64,000 nucleotides of DNA from Microcoleus sp. EPA2 (GCA_020882975.1 JAHRFD010000007.1:62001-126000); one strand, 5' to 3'; positions 34,301 through 42,799 are shown, numbered from the stretch's first letter. Translations and numbers: made by a program. Notes: generated from the sequence alone by a model not told the origin.

Positions 34301-36882
34301 AAATACTCAACATTTGCTCGTTCCATATGCAAAGCAAAGGCTAAGTCATAGTGGGAATCCCAAATATCCTCCGTCAAGCCGTCCATACCTGCGGTTAAAT
34401 ACTGCAAAGCTGAAACATAAGCTGTGGCATCTTTCGCTCGCCTCGCCGCGTCTAAATTCAACGTCGCCAGTTCAATTAATTCTTTATCTTCCCCGATTAA
34501 AGTTCGAGCCACATTCAAGTGATCGACCAACTCAAAGATTCTGTCAGCCCGATATTCAGTAGGAGTATTTTCTAATATTTGCCTACCTATTTTCAGGTGA
34601 ACAGCTTTTTTTTCCGAATCATCAATTAAAGCATAGGCTGCTTGTTGTACCCGGTCATGTAAAAATTTATAATTGAGAATTAACAGCGGAAACATTACAT
34701 AATCTAAGGACTTACTTTCCAACTCCGAACTTGGCAAAATCAATCCCGACTTAATCGCTGGTAACAACTGGGAAAAAGTTTCTGAAGCTTCTTTTTCATT
34801 AATTAAAGACAGGGTGTTTAAGTCAAATTCATTACCCAAACAAGCTACTAAACGCAAAACTTGCTGAGTGGAACTAGGCAGTTTTCTTAACTTTTGCACC
34901 ATCAAATCTACCACATTATCAGTGATAGCGCACTGCTCTATTTGATTTATGTCCCAATGCCAGCCGCCTTTATTTCCCGACAGAGGCGGATGAAAAACCA
35001 GCAAGTCTTCTTGATATAATGTATGTAAAAATTGATTTACAAAAAAAGGATTGCCATCAGTTTTGCTGACAACAAGCTCAGCTAACGGTTTGACAGATTC
35101 TCGATCGCTATGCAAAGTCTCTGCAATCAAATGAGTTATATTGTCCACTCCCAGTGGCAATAAAGCAATCTGATTGACAATTGCTTCTTGATTTCGCAGC
35201 GTCTCCACAGTCATCATTAAAGGATGAGTGGGACTGACTTCATTATCGCGATAAGCCCCAATTAAAAACAGATATTGCGTAGCCTCATCTGTCATCATCA
35301 ATTCGATCAACTTGAGAGTTGCCGAATCAGCCCACTGCAAATCGTCCAGAAAAATTACCAGAGGATGTTCTGGCTGACAAAATACGCGAATAAAATTTTG
35401 AAAAACCAGATTAAAGCGATTTAGAGACTCCGTTGGCCCTAATTCAACTACAGGAGACTGAGGTCCCACAATCAGTTCTACTTCGGGAATGACATCAATA
35501 ATAATTTGCCCATTTTGGCCGAAAGCGCTACGAAGTTTTTCCCGCCATACTGCTAACTGCGTTTCACTTTCAGTTAAAAGCTGTCGCACCAGTTCTGAAA
35601 AAGCGATCACAACCGCCGAGTAAGGAATCGTCCTTTTGTACTGGTCAAACTTACCCCAGATAAAATATCCCTGTCTGCAAGTAATCGGTTTTTCTAAAAT
35701 TTTCACCATGGCGGATTTGCCAATACCGGAATAACCAGCAATTAGCATCATCTCGCTGCGAGATTTATGATATTCTCTTCTTGTTAGCAATAATTGGGAA
35801 GTTTCTGCCGTGGATTTTATATCTTTATTAATCACAGCAATTTGAGAGTGTTCGGTGCGACGGTTAGAACGATAATTTGTGGCTGCTACCCGTTCAAATG
35901 CTGCTAAAAGAGTTTCTACTTCTCGCTGTCTGCCGTATAGTTTTTGAGGAATTTTAAATTTATCGGAAATATCTTGACTACCAAGAGTAAACTCAGAAAT
36001 CAACCCGGATGTCTGCAACTGAAACAGACAAGATTCCAAATCTGCTTTCAGTCCCCAGGCGCTTTGATAGCGTTCATCAGCGGTTTTGGCTAACAATTTC
36101 ATCACAATATCTGAAACAGCTTGAGGAATTTCCGGTGCAATTTCCTTAAGAGGTACTGGCTGTTTAGCGATATGACAATGAACCAACTCCATGGGATCTG
36201 CTGTGTTAAAAGGGAGTTGTCCTGCCAGAATTTCATAGAAGGTGACACCCAAGGAATAGAAGTCGGTGCGATAATCTATTACCCGGTTCATTCTACCGGT
36301 TTGTTCCGGCGACATATAGGCTAAAGTACCTTCTAAAAAATTAGGGTCTTTATTGGGAATGTTATCGAATTCGCTGGCCGTGGAAATACTAAAATCTATT
36401 AGTTTGACTTTACCTGTAGCTGAGTTAAAAACAATATTACCAGGGTTAATATCTTTGTGAATTACATTTTTAGCGTGAATTTCTCCCAAGGTTTCAGCAA
36501 TTTTGATGGCCGTAGTTAAAAATCCTAAAGTTGTGAATTTTTGGGAAGCCATGAAGATTCTCAAAGATTCGCCGCCAAAATCTTCTAAAATCATTGCCAA
36601 ACTATTTCTCACAGATAGCAACTTGTGGACTGTTACCACTCCGTCTAACTTTAAGCTGGCAGTAATTTGATATTCGCGCCGATATCTATTCAGCTCTTCT
36701 GGAGTCGGATAGTCTTCTTTGATAAGTTTTATAATAACAGGCTGATTGTTCTGCTCATCCCGGCCGCGGTAAACCAGGGATGTGCTGCTTTCATAAATGA
36801 GAGCGAGAACTGCAACGCCGGGAATTGCCATCATAGTTGGGTTCTCTGAAATTAGGTGTGCTAAGTTAATATTACTCTCCAT
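31318..36882 (-). CDS. Giant Ser/Thr kinase - AAA ATPase - GAF - histidine kinase
   Basis: 1854 residues from ATG 36880-36882; a GTG two codons earlier is possible. Domains in order: a Ser/Thr kinase with HKDINPGNIVF and LIDFSIS (about 25-290); a predicted AAA/STAND-like ATPase with Walker A GYSGIGKS (about 380) and Walker B-like LVIFLDDLQW (about 510); a long helical TPR-like region (about 780-1360); a GAF domain (about 1395-1530); and a histidine kinase with phospho-acceptor His1598 in GVAHEINNP, ending in HATPase motifs (DTGPGM, GTGLGLSI). Such trifunctional kinases are common in filamentous cyanobacteria. Input signal and output regulator are unknown; no response regulator is adjacent. 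Confidence 0.92.
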   Translation of the reverse strand: MESNINLAHLISENPTMMAIPGVAVLALIYESSTSLVYRGRDEQNNQPVIIKLIKEDYPTPEELNRYRREYQITASLKLDGVVTVHKLLSVRNSLAMILEDFGGESLRIFMASQKFTTLGFLTTAIKIAETLGEIHAKNVIHKDINPGNIVFNSATGKVKLIDFSISTASEFDNIPNKDPNFLEGTLAYMSPEQTGRMNRVIDYRTDFYSLGVTFYEILAGQLPFNTADPMELVHCHIAKQPVPLKEIAPEIPQAVSDIVMKLLAKTADERYQSAWGLKADLESCLFQLQTSGLISEFTLGSQDISDKFKIPQKLYGRQREVETLLAAFERVAATNYRSNRRTEHSQIAVINKDIKSTAETSQLLLTRREYHKSRSEMMLIAGYSGIGKSAMVKILEKPITCRQGYFIWGKFDQYKRTIPYSAVVIAFSELVRQLLTESETQLAVWREKLRSAFGQNGQIIIDVIPEVELIVGPQSPVVELGPTESLNRFNLVFQNFIRVFCQPEHPLVIFLDDLQWADSATLKLIELMMTDEATQYLFLIGAYRDNEVSPTHPLMMTVETLRNQEAIVNQIALLPLGVDNITHLIAETLHSDRESVKPLAELVVSKTDGNPFFVNQFLHTLYQEDLLVFHPPLSGNKGGWHWDINQIEQCAITDNVVDLMVQKLRKLPSSTQQVLRLVACLGNEFDLNTLSLINEKEASETFSQLLPAIKSGLILPSSELESKSLDYVMFPLLILNYKFLHDRVQQAAYALIDDSEKKAVHLKIGRQILENTPTEYRADRIFELVDHLNVARTLIGEDKELIELATLNLDAARRAKDATAYVSALQYLTAGMDGLTEDIWDSHYDLAFALHMERANVEYLNGYFEKSEGFINITLKKARSPLEKVEIYNLLIVQYTLRAKYEDAVKAGIKALNLLGIDLPLDGLQTVISEEFEAAKSILGDREIASLIDAPEMTIPEKKVAVKLITNLLTSAYLNNPDLWKVSVLKGLNLSLKYGLVPEASLCYAGYGMFLNAVSGDYKTAYQFAMLSLNLSEKSGNLGLKCRACSSLVSIFHYWFNHIKEAYAISNEGYQAALESGDLEYAGYILSNRIANYFFQGRDIAQVLADTKGYLQFSQKTKNQLVTDTLLGVELILRNLSKLTTDKLVFENEEITELEYVYNCQAHQNLYSLCLYQIRKCQVLYLYGNYKEALQLALEVEKQLSFITGAIPATEWNFYFSLVLIAVYPNVSKSDQTLYLEKLEKNQREMKIWADNCPENFLHKHVLVQAEIARISKKDSEAVELYDFAITLAQDNEFVQNEALANELAAKYWLNKGKYQYAKIHLRDAHSCYQRWGAARKVDDLEQKYPQLREMTPLNGNFALNQTTTTIHTSTGSDARALDLATVMKASLAISSEIVLDKLLASLMRISLENAGAQLGFLILVREGKLLILAKASVFAEDVTMFPFTPLEECQDLPVTVINYVERTRSDLVLSNAAAEGLFTADPYVAQHQLQSILCTPIVNRGKLLGILYLENNLTIGAFTPHRLEVLRLLSSQVAISLENALLYNSVEQKVQERTQELNEKNESLEQTLRELKLTQAQLIQTEKMSSLGQMVAGVAHEINNPVSFIYGNLTPAGEYVQDLLKLIELYQQHYPDPSDEIIDEIETIELEFLIEDLQKLLDSMKVGAERIRDIVLSLRNFSRLDEAEMKSVDIHQGIDSTVMLLQPRLRKEGGRLGIEVIRNYGNLPLITCYASQLNQVFMNILTNAIDALLLVRDSPENYQQKPAITIATEVTDRSSAIIRIRDTGPGMTREVLHKIFDPFFTTKPVGSGTGLGLSICHSIVVSSHGGKLTCVSAPGEGSEFIIEIPIAPRQVM

Positions 36883-37521
36883 TATCACTCAAGAGCTGTT
36901 TTTTGGGATGCGTGGGCAAGTGGGCCTTGACAGCAAACCACTACCGGTAGCCTCCCACCGTAAGGATTTTGGCATCCACAGGAGTCAGCCATAGAGAGTT
37001 CATAGTATTTTAGATTAAAGAATGAAATTATTGCTGTATACTCGCTGCATAATCATTCTGGACTTCCCCGCCCCAACCGGATTTTTCAGGAATTTGTATG
37101 ATTAATCACAAGACTTGCAGTTTTTGCGTCAGTATGGAAGAAATTTTCAAATAAATGCGTATTTTACTATATTAATAGTATTTCTAGTAGGCTTTAAAAA
37201 ATCAATCAAATTGATTAATATTTAGCTGTGAGGAATCAGTTCAAGATTTAATATCTACGTTGTAGGAATTGAATTTGCCGAGGTGTTAACGAAAATTGAC
37301 AAAAGGTTAAGAATTATTGCAATAAAAGCAGAGTAAAGTTATTTTATTCAGGGGTCAAATCCTTAGCAGGAAGAGGGTTTGACCGATCGCCCAAATCAAC
37401 AAATCTAGAGAAACTTACTATTTCTAAAGGATTCATTCGGTGAGAGAATCGGAAACAACTCTAAAATTTAGCAGTAATCGCCCGATCGAGCAACTCTCAA
37501 CCAGCACAAGGAAAAATACCT
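36883..37521. other. Long intergenic region upstream of chlB
   Basis: About 640 AT-rich bp between divergent genes. It must hold the promoters of chlB and the giant kinase. A G/C-rich patch at about 36910-36975 (GTGGGCAAGTGGGCC, CCTCCCACCG) may fold, but no known riboswitch class fits. AAGGA lies about 10 bp before the chlB ATG. No ORF supported. Confidence 0.5.
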
Positions 37522-39048
37522 ATGAAATTGGCTTATTGGATGTACGCAGGCCCAGCCCACATTGGCACCCTGCGCGTTGCTAGTTCCTTCAAAAACGTCC
37601 ATGCAATCATGCACGCACCCATAGGAGACGATTACTTCAATGTCATGCGTTCCATGCTGGAAAGAGAACGGGACTTCACCCCAGTCACCACCAGCGTCGT
37701 TGACAGACACGTACTCGCCCGCGGTTCCCAGGAACGAGTGGTGGACAATATCACCCGTAAAGACAGAGAAGAACACCCAGATTTAATTGTTTTGACTCCC
37801 ACTTGCACTTCCAGCATTCTGCAAGAAGACTTAGAAAACTTCGTGGAGCGAGCTCAATTGGAAGCCAAAGGCGATGTGTTGTTGGCTGATGTTAACCACT
37901 ATCGGGTAAACGAACTCCAAGCAGCCGATCGCACTTTAGAACAAATCGTCAAATTTTACATCAACAAAGCCCGCAAAAAAGGCGATTTAGTAGAAACCAA
38001 AAGCGAAAAACCATCAGTCAACATCATCGGGATGTCTACGCTGGGTTTCCACAACAACCACGACTGCACCGAGTTGAAGCGTTTGATGGCAGATTTGGGC
38101 ATCGAAGTCAACGAAGTTATTCCCGAAGGCGCTTCAGTTCATAACTTAAAAAGACTGCCACGGGCCTGGTTTAACCTGGTTCCCTATCGCGAATTAGGGA
38201 TGATGGCCGGAGAGTATTTGCAAACAGAATTCGGTACGCCAATGGTGGATATTACCCCCATGGGTGTGGTAGAAACTGCTCGTTGTATTCGGAAGATTCA
38301 GCAAGTTTTGAATGCTCAAGGTGCGGATGTTGATTACGAAAATTTCATTGACCAACAAACGCGGTTTGTGTCTCAGGCTGCTTGGTTTTCGCGATCGATC
38401 GACTGTCAAAACTTAACAGGCAAAAAAGCCGTTGTATTTGGCGATAATACCCACGCAGCAGCCATGACGAAGATTTTGGCTCGCGAGATGGGAATCCACG
38501 TTGTGTGGGCAGGAACCTACTGCAAACACGATGCTGACTGGTTCCGGGAACAGGTAAGCGAGTATTGCGATGAGGTGATTGTTACCGACGATCACGGGGC
38601 GATCGGAGATGCGATCGCCAAAGCCGAACCTTCCGCCATTTTCGGCACCCAAATGGAACGCCACGTCGGTAAGCGCTTGGATATTCCCTGCGGCGTAATT
38701 GCTGCGCCGATTCATGTCCAAAATTTCCCGATCGGCTACAAGCCATTTTTGGGTTACGAAGGCACAAATCAGTGCGTCGATTTGGTCTACAATTCCTTTA
38801 CTTTGGGCATGGAAGACCACCTGCTAGAAATCTTCGGTGGCCACGATACCAAGGAAGTAATTACTAAGGGAATTTCGGCTGATTCGGATATGAATTGGAC
38901 GAAGGATGGACAGGCTGAGTTGAATAAAATCCCTGGTTTTGTGCGCGGGAAAGTCAAGCGAAATACTGAGAAGTTCGCGCGCGATCGGGGAATTGCTCTC
39001 ATCAATGCTGAGGTGTTGTACGCGGCGAAGGAAGCTGTCGGCGCCTAG
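37522..39048 (+). CDS. chlB: Light-independent protochlorophyllide reductase subunit B
   Basis: 508 residues, the expected ChlB length. The N-terminus [39 protein letters not shown] carries Asp36, the unusual non-cysteine ligand of the NB-cluster, together with conserved cysteines such as that in [11 protein letters not shown]. The C-terminal 50 residues ([22 protein letters not shown]) form the ChlB-specific tail that helps close the substrate pocket. With ChlN it forms the catalytic component that reduces protochlorophyllide in darkness, fed by ChlL. chlL and chlN are not in the window, so the locus is split. Confidence 0.97.
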   Translation: MKLAYWMYAGPAHIGTLRVASSFKNVHAIMHAPIGDDYFNVMRSMLERERDFTPVTTSVVDRHVLARGSQERVVDNITRKDREEHPDLIVLTPTCTSSILQEDLENFVERAQLEAKGDVLLADVNHYRVNELQAADRTLEQIVKFYINKARKKGDLVETKSEKPSVNIIGMSTLGFHNNHDCTELKRLMADLGIEVNEVIPEGASVHNLKRLPRAWFNLVPYRELGMMAGEYLQTEFGTPMVDITPMGVVETARCIRKIQQVLNAQGADVDYENFIDQQTRFVSQAAWFSRSIDCQNLTGKKAVVFGDNTHAAAMTKILAREMGIHVVWAGTYCKHDADWFREQVSEYCDEVIVTDDHGAIGDAIAKAEPSAIFGTQMERHVGKRLDIPCGVIAAPIHVQNFPIGYKPFLGYEGTNQCVDLVYNSFTLGMEDHLLEIFGGHDTKEVITKGISADSDMNWTKDGQAELNKIPGFVRGKVKRNTEKFARDRGIALINAEVLYAAKEAVGA

Positions 39049-39138
39049 GTTATGAGTGGGGTAAGGGCATCTCTTGTGACATTAGTGTTAACAACCGCGT
39101 CAAATGTATTACAATTCTACTGTTTGACGATTAGGCTT

Positions 39139-39222
39139 TCGATCCCCCCTAGCCCCCCTTAAGAAGGGGGGAACCGGAAATGCTCAAAGTCCCCCTTCTT
39201 AAGGGGGATTTAGGGGGATCGA
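39139..39222. repeat. GATCCCCC-bounded hairpin repeat
   Basis: TCGATCCCCCCTAGCCCCCC...TTAAGAAGGGGG on the left is inverted on the right (CCCCCTTCTTAAGGGGGATTTAGGGGGATCGA), so the 84 bp form one imperfect hairpin. This is a widespread repeat type in filamentous cyanobacteria. It lies 90 bp after chlB and may also stop transcription. Confidence 0.65.
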
Positions 39223-39327
39223 GACTCCGCTATAAACGAGAGATAAAAAGATTTTCAGGCTTAAGTTGACACCAATGCTCTTGTGGATGCCCTTGCTTAT
39301 TTATAAAATTTTAAATAAGCGAATAAT

Positions 39328-39819
39328 ATGGACACAAGAGTAAAAATTCTCGAAGATTCCACAAGTATTACAGGTTTCTACGATAAAGAAGCGGATGTTC
39401 TGTATATCTCGCTGGGAGAACCGCGCGAGGGCGTAGCTGTGGATATTAGCGATGGTGCGATCGCCCGCTATCATGAGGATAGTGAAACAATTGTCGGCAT
39501 TACTTTAATTGGATTGCGGCAGCGGGTATTGAAGGAATTGAATCACAAACTGCACGTAGCACCTCATCCAAATGGGTGGGCGGTGAATGAGGCAAGTGTT
39601 GAGTCAGTTGAGAGACTATTTCCTACTCAGGAAGCTGCGCTTAAATATGCAGTAGGAGCCGCAAAGGCGCAATGGCTTGAGGTGGTGATTTATGGTGAAA
39701 ATGGGGAAATTCAGAAAGTGATTAATCCGGGAATAGATGCACTTTTGCAGCGGAGGAGTCAACGACGAAATTCGGTTGCAGATCAACTTGAATGTTTAAA
39801 GAATGTTGAGGTTTCCTGA
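39328..39819 (+). CDS. DUF2283-DUF2188 fusion protein
   Basis: 163 residues. Residues about 14-65 match DUF2283 (FYDKEADVLYISLGEP, then VDISDGAIARYHEDSETIVGITLIGL), and residues about 75-130 match DUF2188 (HVAPHPNGWAVN, FPTQEAALKYAVGAAKAQWLEVVIYGENGEIQKV). Both domains usually occur as small stand-alone proteins, often near toxin-antitoxin genes; here they are in one frame. Function unknown. Soluble, monocistronic. Confidence 0.72.
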   Translation: MDTRVKILEDSTSITGFYDKEADVLYISLGEPREGVAVDISDGAIARYHEDSETIVGITLIGLRQRVLKELNHKLHVAPHPNGWAVNEASVESVERLFPTQEAALKYAVGAAKAQWLEVVIYGENGEIQKVINPGIDALLQRRSQRRNSVADQLECLKNVEVS

Positions 39820-39913
39820 AAGAAATGCGCGATCGCTATTCTAGTGGTAGCTAAAAGGTTCAGCGAAGAATGACAGTTATGAAGTCTGCAACCCTTGCTT
39901 CTTTTTGACTACT

Positions 39914-40387
39914 CTACCGGATAGGATCTCCGTCTTTTATCGTAGCTAGAACCGGACAATCAATAGTATTAACCCCTTTCCCGTTAAAGTTATTCTTATT
40001 CATAACAGTTGGAGAGGTAACGTGCCTTTTTGTACCCTGGTCTAAAAGGTATATGCGGTTCTTCAAAGGATGTCCGTTTTCTCCACAACGGACAAGTCTG
40101 TTATCATTTGTTATGGATGGTCCGGGTTCAACAGCATCGGTGTCTAAATAATCTCGCTGGTTGGGTACAAACAATCTTCCATATATACTCGGACCTGCGA
40201 TATGGCGGCGCTGACCACGGTCAACCCAGAAAATCATACTATTACCCGGATTTCTAATTATAAGACCGTTTAAATCTGGGCGATTGCGTTGGAATGACTG
40301 AGCGTTAACACCTTTATAAAAAGTGCTTTCAGTTGTAGCAAAGAGGAGAACAGACGAGAGGAAAACGAAGGGAAATAACTTGTTCAT
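39914..40387 (-). CDS. Secreted protein with two tandem GxxxxWVDRGQRRHI-like repeats
   Basis: 157 residues. The N-terminal signal peptide is clear (basic MNK, hydrophobic LFPFVFLSSVLLFATT, likely cleaved after VNA near residue 29). Two related units follow: GNSMIFWVDRGQRRHIAGPSIYGRLF at about 47-75 and KNRIYLLDQGTKRHVTSPTVM at about 108-130. Such repeats recur in secreted cyanobacterial proteins of unknown function and may form a small beta-propeller-like or carbohydrate-binding fold; that is speculation. Confidence 0.72.
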   Translation of the reverse strand: MNKLFPFVFLSSVLLFATTESTFYKGVNAQSFQRNRPDLNGLIIRNPGNSMIFWVDRGQRRHIAGPSIYGRLFVPNQRDYLDTDAVEPGPSITNDNRLVRCGENGHPLKNRIYLLDQGTKRHVTSPTVMNKNNFNGKGVNTIDCPVLATIKDGDPIR

Positions 40388-40577
40388 ATTGACAAAGTGA
40401 AGTAATAACTGTTGGCTATATCAATTCCGTATTGTGGCTGACGCTCCAAATACACCCATCGATAATTTGGTAAGTAATTTAACCAACTTGATACTACTTA
40501 TCATGTCAACCGATCGCAGCTTTGGCAAGTCGGAAAAAAGCGGATAAAGTCGGAAAAAAACGGGTTATATTAAAATA

Positions 40578-41144
40578 GTGTTGTATTCAGATATGCTGAT
40601 GGATGCCCAACAGGTCTTAAACTCTATTGATGAGCTAGTGTTTGCCAAGACTGGCAAACACCTCGACACCCTGCAAGTAGCAATCCTCAAGGGAGTCTTG
40701 AATAATCGGAAATACGCACAAATTGCGGAAGAATATCACTGTAGTCAGGGTCATGTAAGGGATGCTAGCTATGAGCTATGGCAGATGCTCTCAACTGCGC
40801 TGGGCGCAGACATTAACAAATCAAACTTTCGCGCTACGGTAGAAAGATGGGGAGTAGCAAACTTCTCAAGTATGGGAAGTCCTGTACAAATTGGGCATAT
40901 TAATTTTTGTACCAATCCCGCACAAGAATCTGAATCACTTTCGTCAGAACGCTCGGCATCAAATAATAAAAGTGATAATGATGTCAAAGAATATCCAAAT
41001 TATCAAAAACTTTTAGAAGAAGCCGAACGCAAAGCTAAGTTAGAAGCAGTCCCTAAATTGGCAAAACTGGGTTTGAATGCTGAACAAATTGCGGAATCTT
41101 TAGAACTGCCGTTAGCAGAAGTGCATCGGGTAATTCAGATTTAG
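40578..41144 (+). CDS. vMAP-M0-type N-terminal HTH protein
   Basis: 188 residues; ATG at codon 6 (MLMDAQ) or 8 may be the true start. Residues about 8-85 match the vWA-MoxR-associated protein N-terminal HTH (vMAP-M0) domain: VLNSIDELVFAKTGKHLDTLQVAILKGVLNNRKYAQIAEEYHCSQGHVRDASYELWQMLS. In larger proteins this domain sits in front of NTPase or effector modules in predicted conflict or cell-death systems. Here it is joined only to a Ser-rich linker and a C-terminal helix-turn-helix-like tail (LAKLGLNAEQIAESLELPLAEVHRVI), as at the ends of Rpn-like nucleases. It could be a stand-alone adaptor or a remnant. Confidence 0.72.
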   Translation: MLYSDMLMDAQQVLNSIDELVFAKTGKHLDTLQVAILKGVLNNRKYAQIAEEYHCSQGHVRDASYELWQMLSTALGADINKSNFRATVERWGVANFSSMGSPVQIGHINFCTNPAQESESLSSERSASNNKSDNDVKEYPNYQKLLEEAERKAKLEAVPKLAKLGLNAEQIAESLELPLAEVHRVIQI

Positions 41145-41461
41145 ATAAACTTCCCGATTCTTTCTTCGCGCATATCGGGAATAATTGTATCCCAATTAAT
41201 TACTTCTTCAGTTTTTATTGATGCTGCTTTGACGACTAAGACTCCACCAATATAATGAACCTCGCACTCTTCATCCATATTTACTGGTTGGCTGTTGCCA
41301 GTTTCCTTTGGCGGCGAAGCTACTTCCTGCTTTCTCTGCTGCCATAATAAGAAATCAGCAAACTTGAGGATTTCTTGCAGTTCGATTTCAGAGAAATTTT
41401 TCAGTTTGTCAACAATTTGTTCTTGGATAGGTGTCACGGCTATTTTTTCCTTGCTTAACAC
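41141..41461 (-). CDS. DUF2281-like small protein (antitoxin-like)
   Basis: 106 residues. The motif IQEQIVDKLKNFSEIELQEILKFADFLLWQ near residues 12-42 resembles DUF2281 (VapB-type) antitoxin N-termini; the C-terminal half (GVLVVKAA...WDTIIPDMREERIGKFI) resembles the tails of such antitoxins. No toxin follows. The stop overlaps the convergent vMAP-M0 gene by 4 bp. The first nine codons lie inside a 122-bp sequence duplicated at 42358. Confidence 0.62.
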   Translation of the reverse strand: MLSKEKIAVTPIQEQIVDKLKNFSEIELQEILKFADFLLWQQRKQEVASPPKETGNSQPVNMDEECEVHYIGGVLVVKAASIKTEEVINWDTIIPDMREERIGKFI

Positions 41462-41555
41462 GATCGCCCTTATTCAGTTTAACACGAGGGAAGAGCGATC
41501 GCCCTTTTCCAACAAGCGTGCGATCGCCCATCTGAAAAATTGCTATGATATCAAA
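41433..41555. repeat. Direct duplication, copy 1 (122-123 bp)
   Basis: Nearly identical to 42358-42479, differing by one inserted C and one substitution. It covers the start of the small antitoxin-like gene at 41141-41461 and about 95 bp upstream, and includes several GCGATCGC-type sites. Confidence 0.92.
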
Positions 41556-41654
41556 CGCTCCAATCTGGCTATCATTATTGCTACAATAAAATTAGTCGAT
41601 CGCTATTTCAAGATTGTCGATAGCGACGCACCCTACAATATCTATGGTAATTGT

Positions 41655-42038
41655 TTAGTCAGATTCATCTGACGATATTGCTTGATACTCCAAAAGCTTT
41701 TCCCCTCGGATAATCCACAATTTACCCGCAACTTCTGCGGCATCCAATCCGCGAATTAATATTTCTACTGCCGCTTGCAAATCTTGCGGTTTCGCTTGAG
41801 AAGGCAGACGCAGTAACACAATCCCAGAATAATCAGAAGGATTGTAGCGGAGGCGATTGCCAAACCCCCTATCCAAAGTCACCAAACATCTATCTTCCCT
41901 TCGACAGATATCAATTAATAATTCATCCGGTGTTGAACTCAAATTTTGTTCCCGTACAGTCGCAACATCATGGCCAGCCAAACGTAACATGGAAACAACG
42001 CGGATGCTGCCCAAATTTTCATCAAGTTTTAACTTCAC
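41655..42038 (-). CDS. DUF5615 PIN-like toxin
   Basis: 127 residues. The PIN-like fold shows its acidic residues in KLDENL (Asp6) and LVTLDRGFGN, with the GHDVATVREQNL segment typical of DUF5615. These are predicted RNases. Its ATG overlaps the stop of the upstream DUF433 gene by 4 bp, the usual order for DUF433-DUF5615 toxin-antitoxin modules in cyanobacteria. Confidence 0.85.
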   Translation of the reverse strand: MKLKLDENLGSIRVVSMLRLAGHDVATVREQNLSSTPDELLIDICRREDRCLVTLDRGFGNRLRYNPSDYSGIVLLRLPSQAKPQDLQAAVEILIRGLDAAEVAGKLWIIRGEKLLEYQAISSDESD

Positions 42039-42295
42039 TTTAAAACTACCTTTTTTTCACCCACAGGAATTTCGACATAACAATCTCTTGCCAACTCAGC
42101 CCCATAAGCAATACAAGCCAAAACGTCTTCTCGTTCAATTCCCGGATATTCCTCAAGCAATTCTTCCAAAGTCATGCCGCTAGCAAGAAAGTCAAGAATC
42201 AGAGAAACCCAAATGCGATGACCGCGAATACAGGGTTTGCCAAAGCAGATATTAGAGTCGATTGAAATGCGAGACAGTAAGTTATTTTGAGTCAT
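42035..42295 (-). CDS. DUF433 antitoxin
   Basis: 86 residues. RISIDSNICFGKPCIRGHRIWVSLILDFLASGMTLEELLEEYPGIEREDVLACIAYGAEL is the full DUF433 domain, a winged-HTH-related antitoxin that binds its own promoter and masks the cognate PIN-like toxin. It is translationally coupled (4-bp overlap) to the DUF5615 gene. Confidence 0.88.
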   Translation of the reverse strand: MTQNNLLSRISIDSNICFGKPCIRGHRIWVSLILDFLASGMTLEELLEEYPGIEREDVLACIAYGAELARDCYVEIPVGEKKVVLK

Positions 42296-42357
42296 GTTTT
42301 TTCAATTATAGATGAATTATTTCTTCATTTGAGCAACATTTATTTATTGGATACGCA

Positions 42358-42479
42358 TCACGGCTATTTTTTCCTTGCTTAACACGATCGCCCTTATTCA
42401 GTTTAACACGAGGGAAGAGCGATCGCCCTTTTCCAACAAGCGTGCGATCGCCCATCTGAAAAATTGCTATAATATCAAA
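42358..42479. repeat. Direct duplication, copy 2
   Basis: Second copy of 41433-41555. On the minus strand it repeats the first nine codons of the 41141-41461 gene, but the frame continues only into unrelated codons, so it is a displaced 5' fragment. It ends 30 bp before the DUF1778 gene and so supplies that gene's upstream region. Confidence 0.92.
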
Positions 42480-42508
42480 TGAGCCAACCTTGCTCTCAGT
42501 GAAAAAAT

Positions 42509-42799
42509 ATGTCAACCCCTACACAAACTCCCCAAACAAGCACCCTTGAGATAACTATCGATCGGGAACAAAAAGAACTGTTAGAAAAAGCAGCTACCCT
42601 GTGGGGTCTTAGTCTGAGCGAATATCTGCTCGAAGTTGCTCTAAATCTAGCCCAAGAAATGCCAGTTAAACCAGAACAGATCGTTCTTTCCGAACCAAAT
42701 TGGGAAATTGTTACCTCAGCGATAGAAAATCCACCAGAACTTAACTCTAAGCTGAAAGCAGCGATTGAAAGGTATCGGCAAGAATACGAGTGCAAATAA
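42509..42799 (+). CDS. DUF1778 (TacA-type) antitoxin-like protein
   Basis: 96 residues. LEITIDREQKELLEKAATLWGLSLSEYLLEVALNLAQEM is the ribbon-helix-helix DUF1778 domain; the tail (VLSEPNWEIVTSAIENPPELNSKLKAAIERYRQ) is the toxin-neutralising region typical of TacA. The GNAT acetyltransferase toxin that normally follows is absent: the next 144 bp are non-coding and then a convergent Uma2 gene ends. A solo antitoxin-like gene. Confidence 0.82.
   Translation: MSTPTQTPQTSTLEITIDREQKELLEKAATLWGLSLSEYLLEVALNLAQEMPVKPEQIVLSEPNWEIVTSAIENPPELNSKLKAAIERYRQEYECK

Noticed and set aside
36910..36975. G/C-rich patch upstream of the giant kinase considered as a riboswitch
   Set aside because: It does not contain the conserved core of cobalamin, TPP, preQ1 or other classes I know.
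42306..42515. 69-codon minus-strand ORF in the second copy of the duplication
   Set aside because: The frame is not that of the antitoxin-like gene start carried by the duplication, and it has no protein features.
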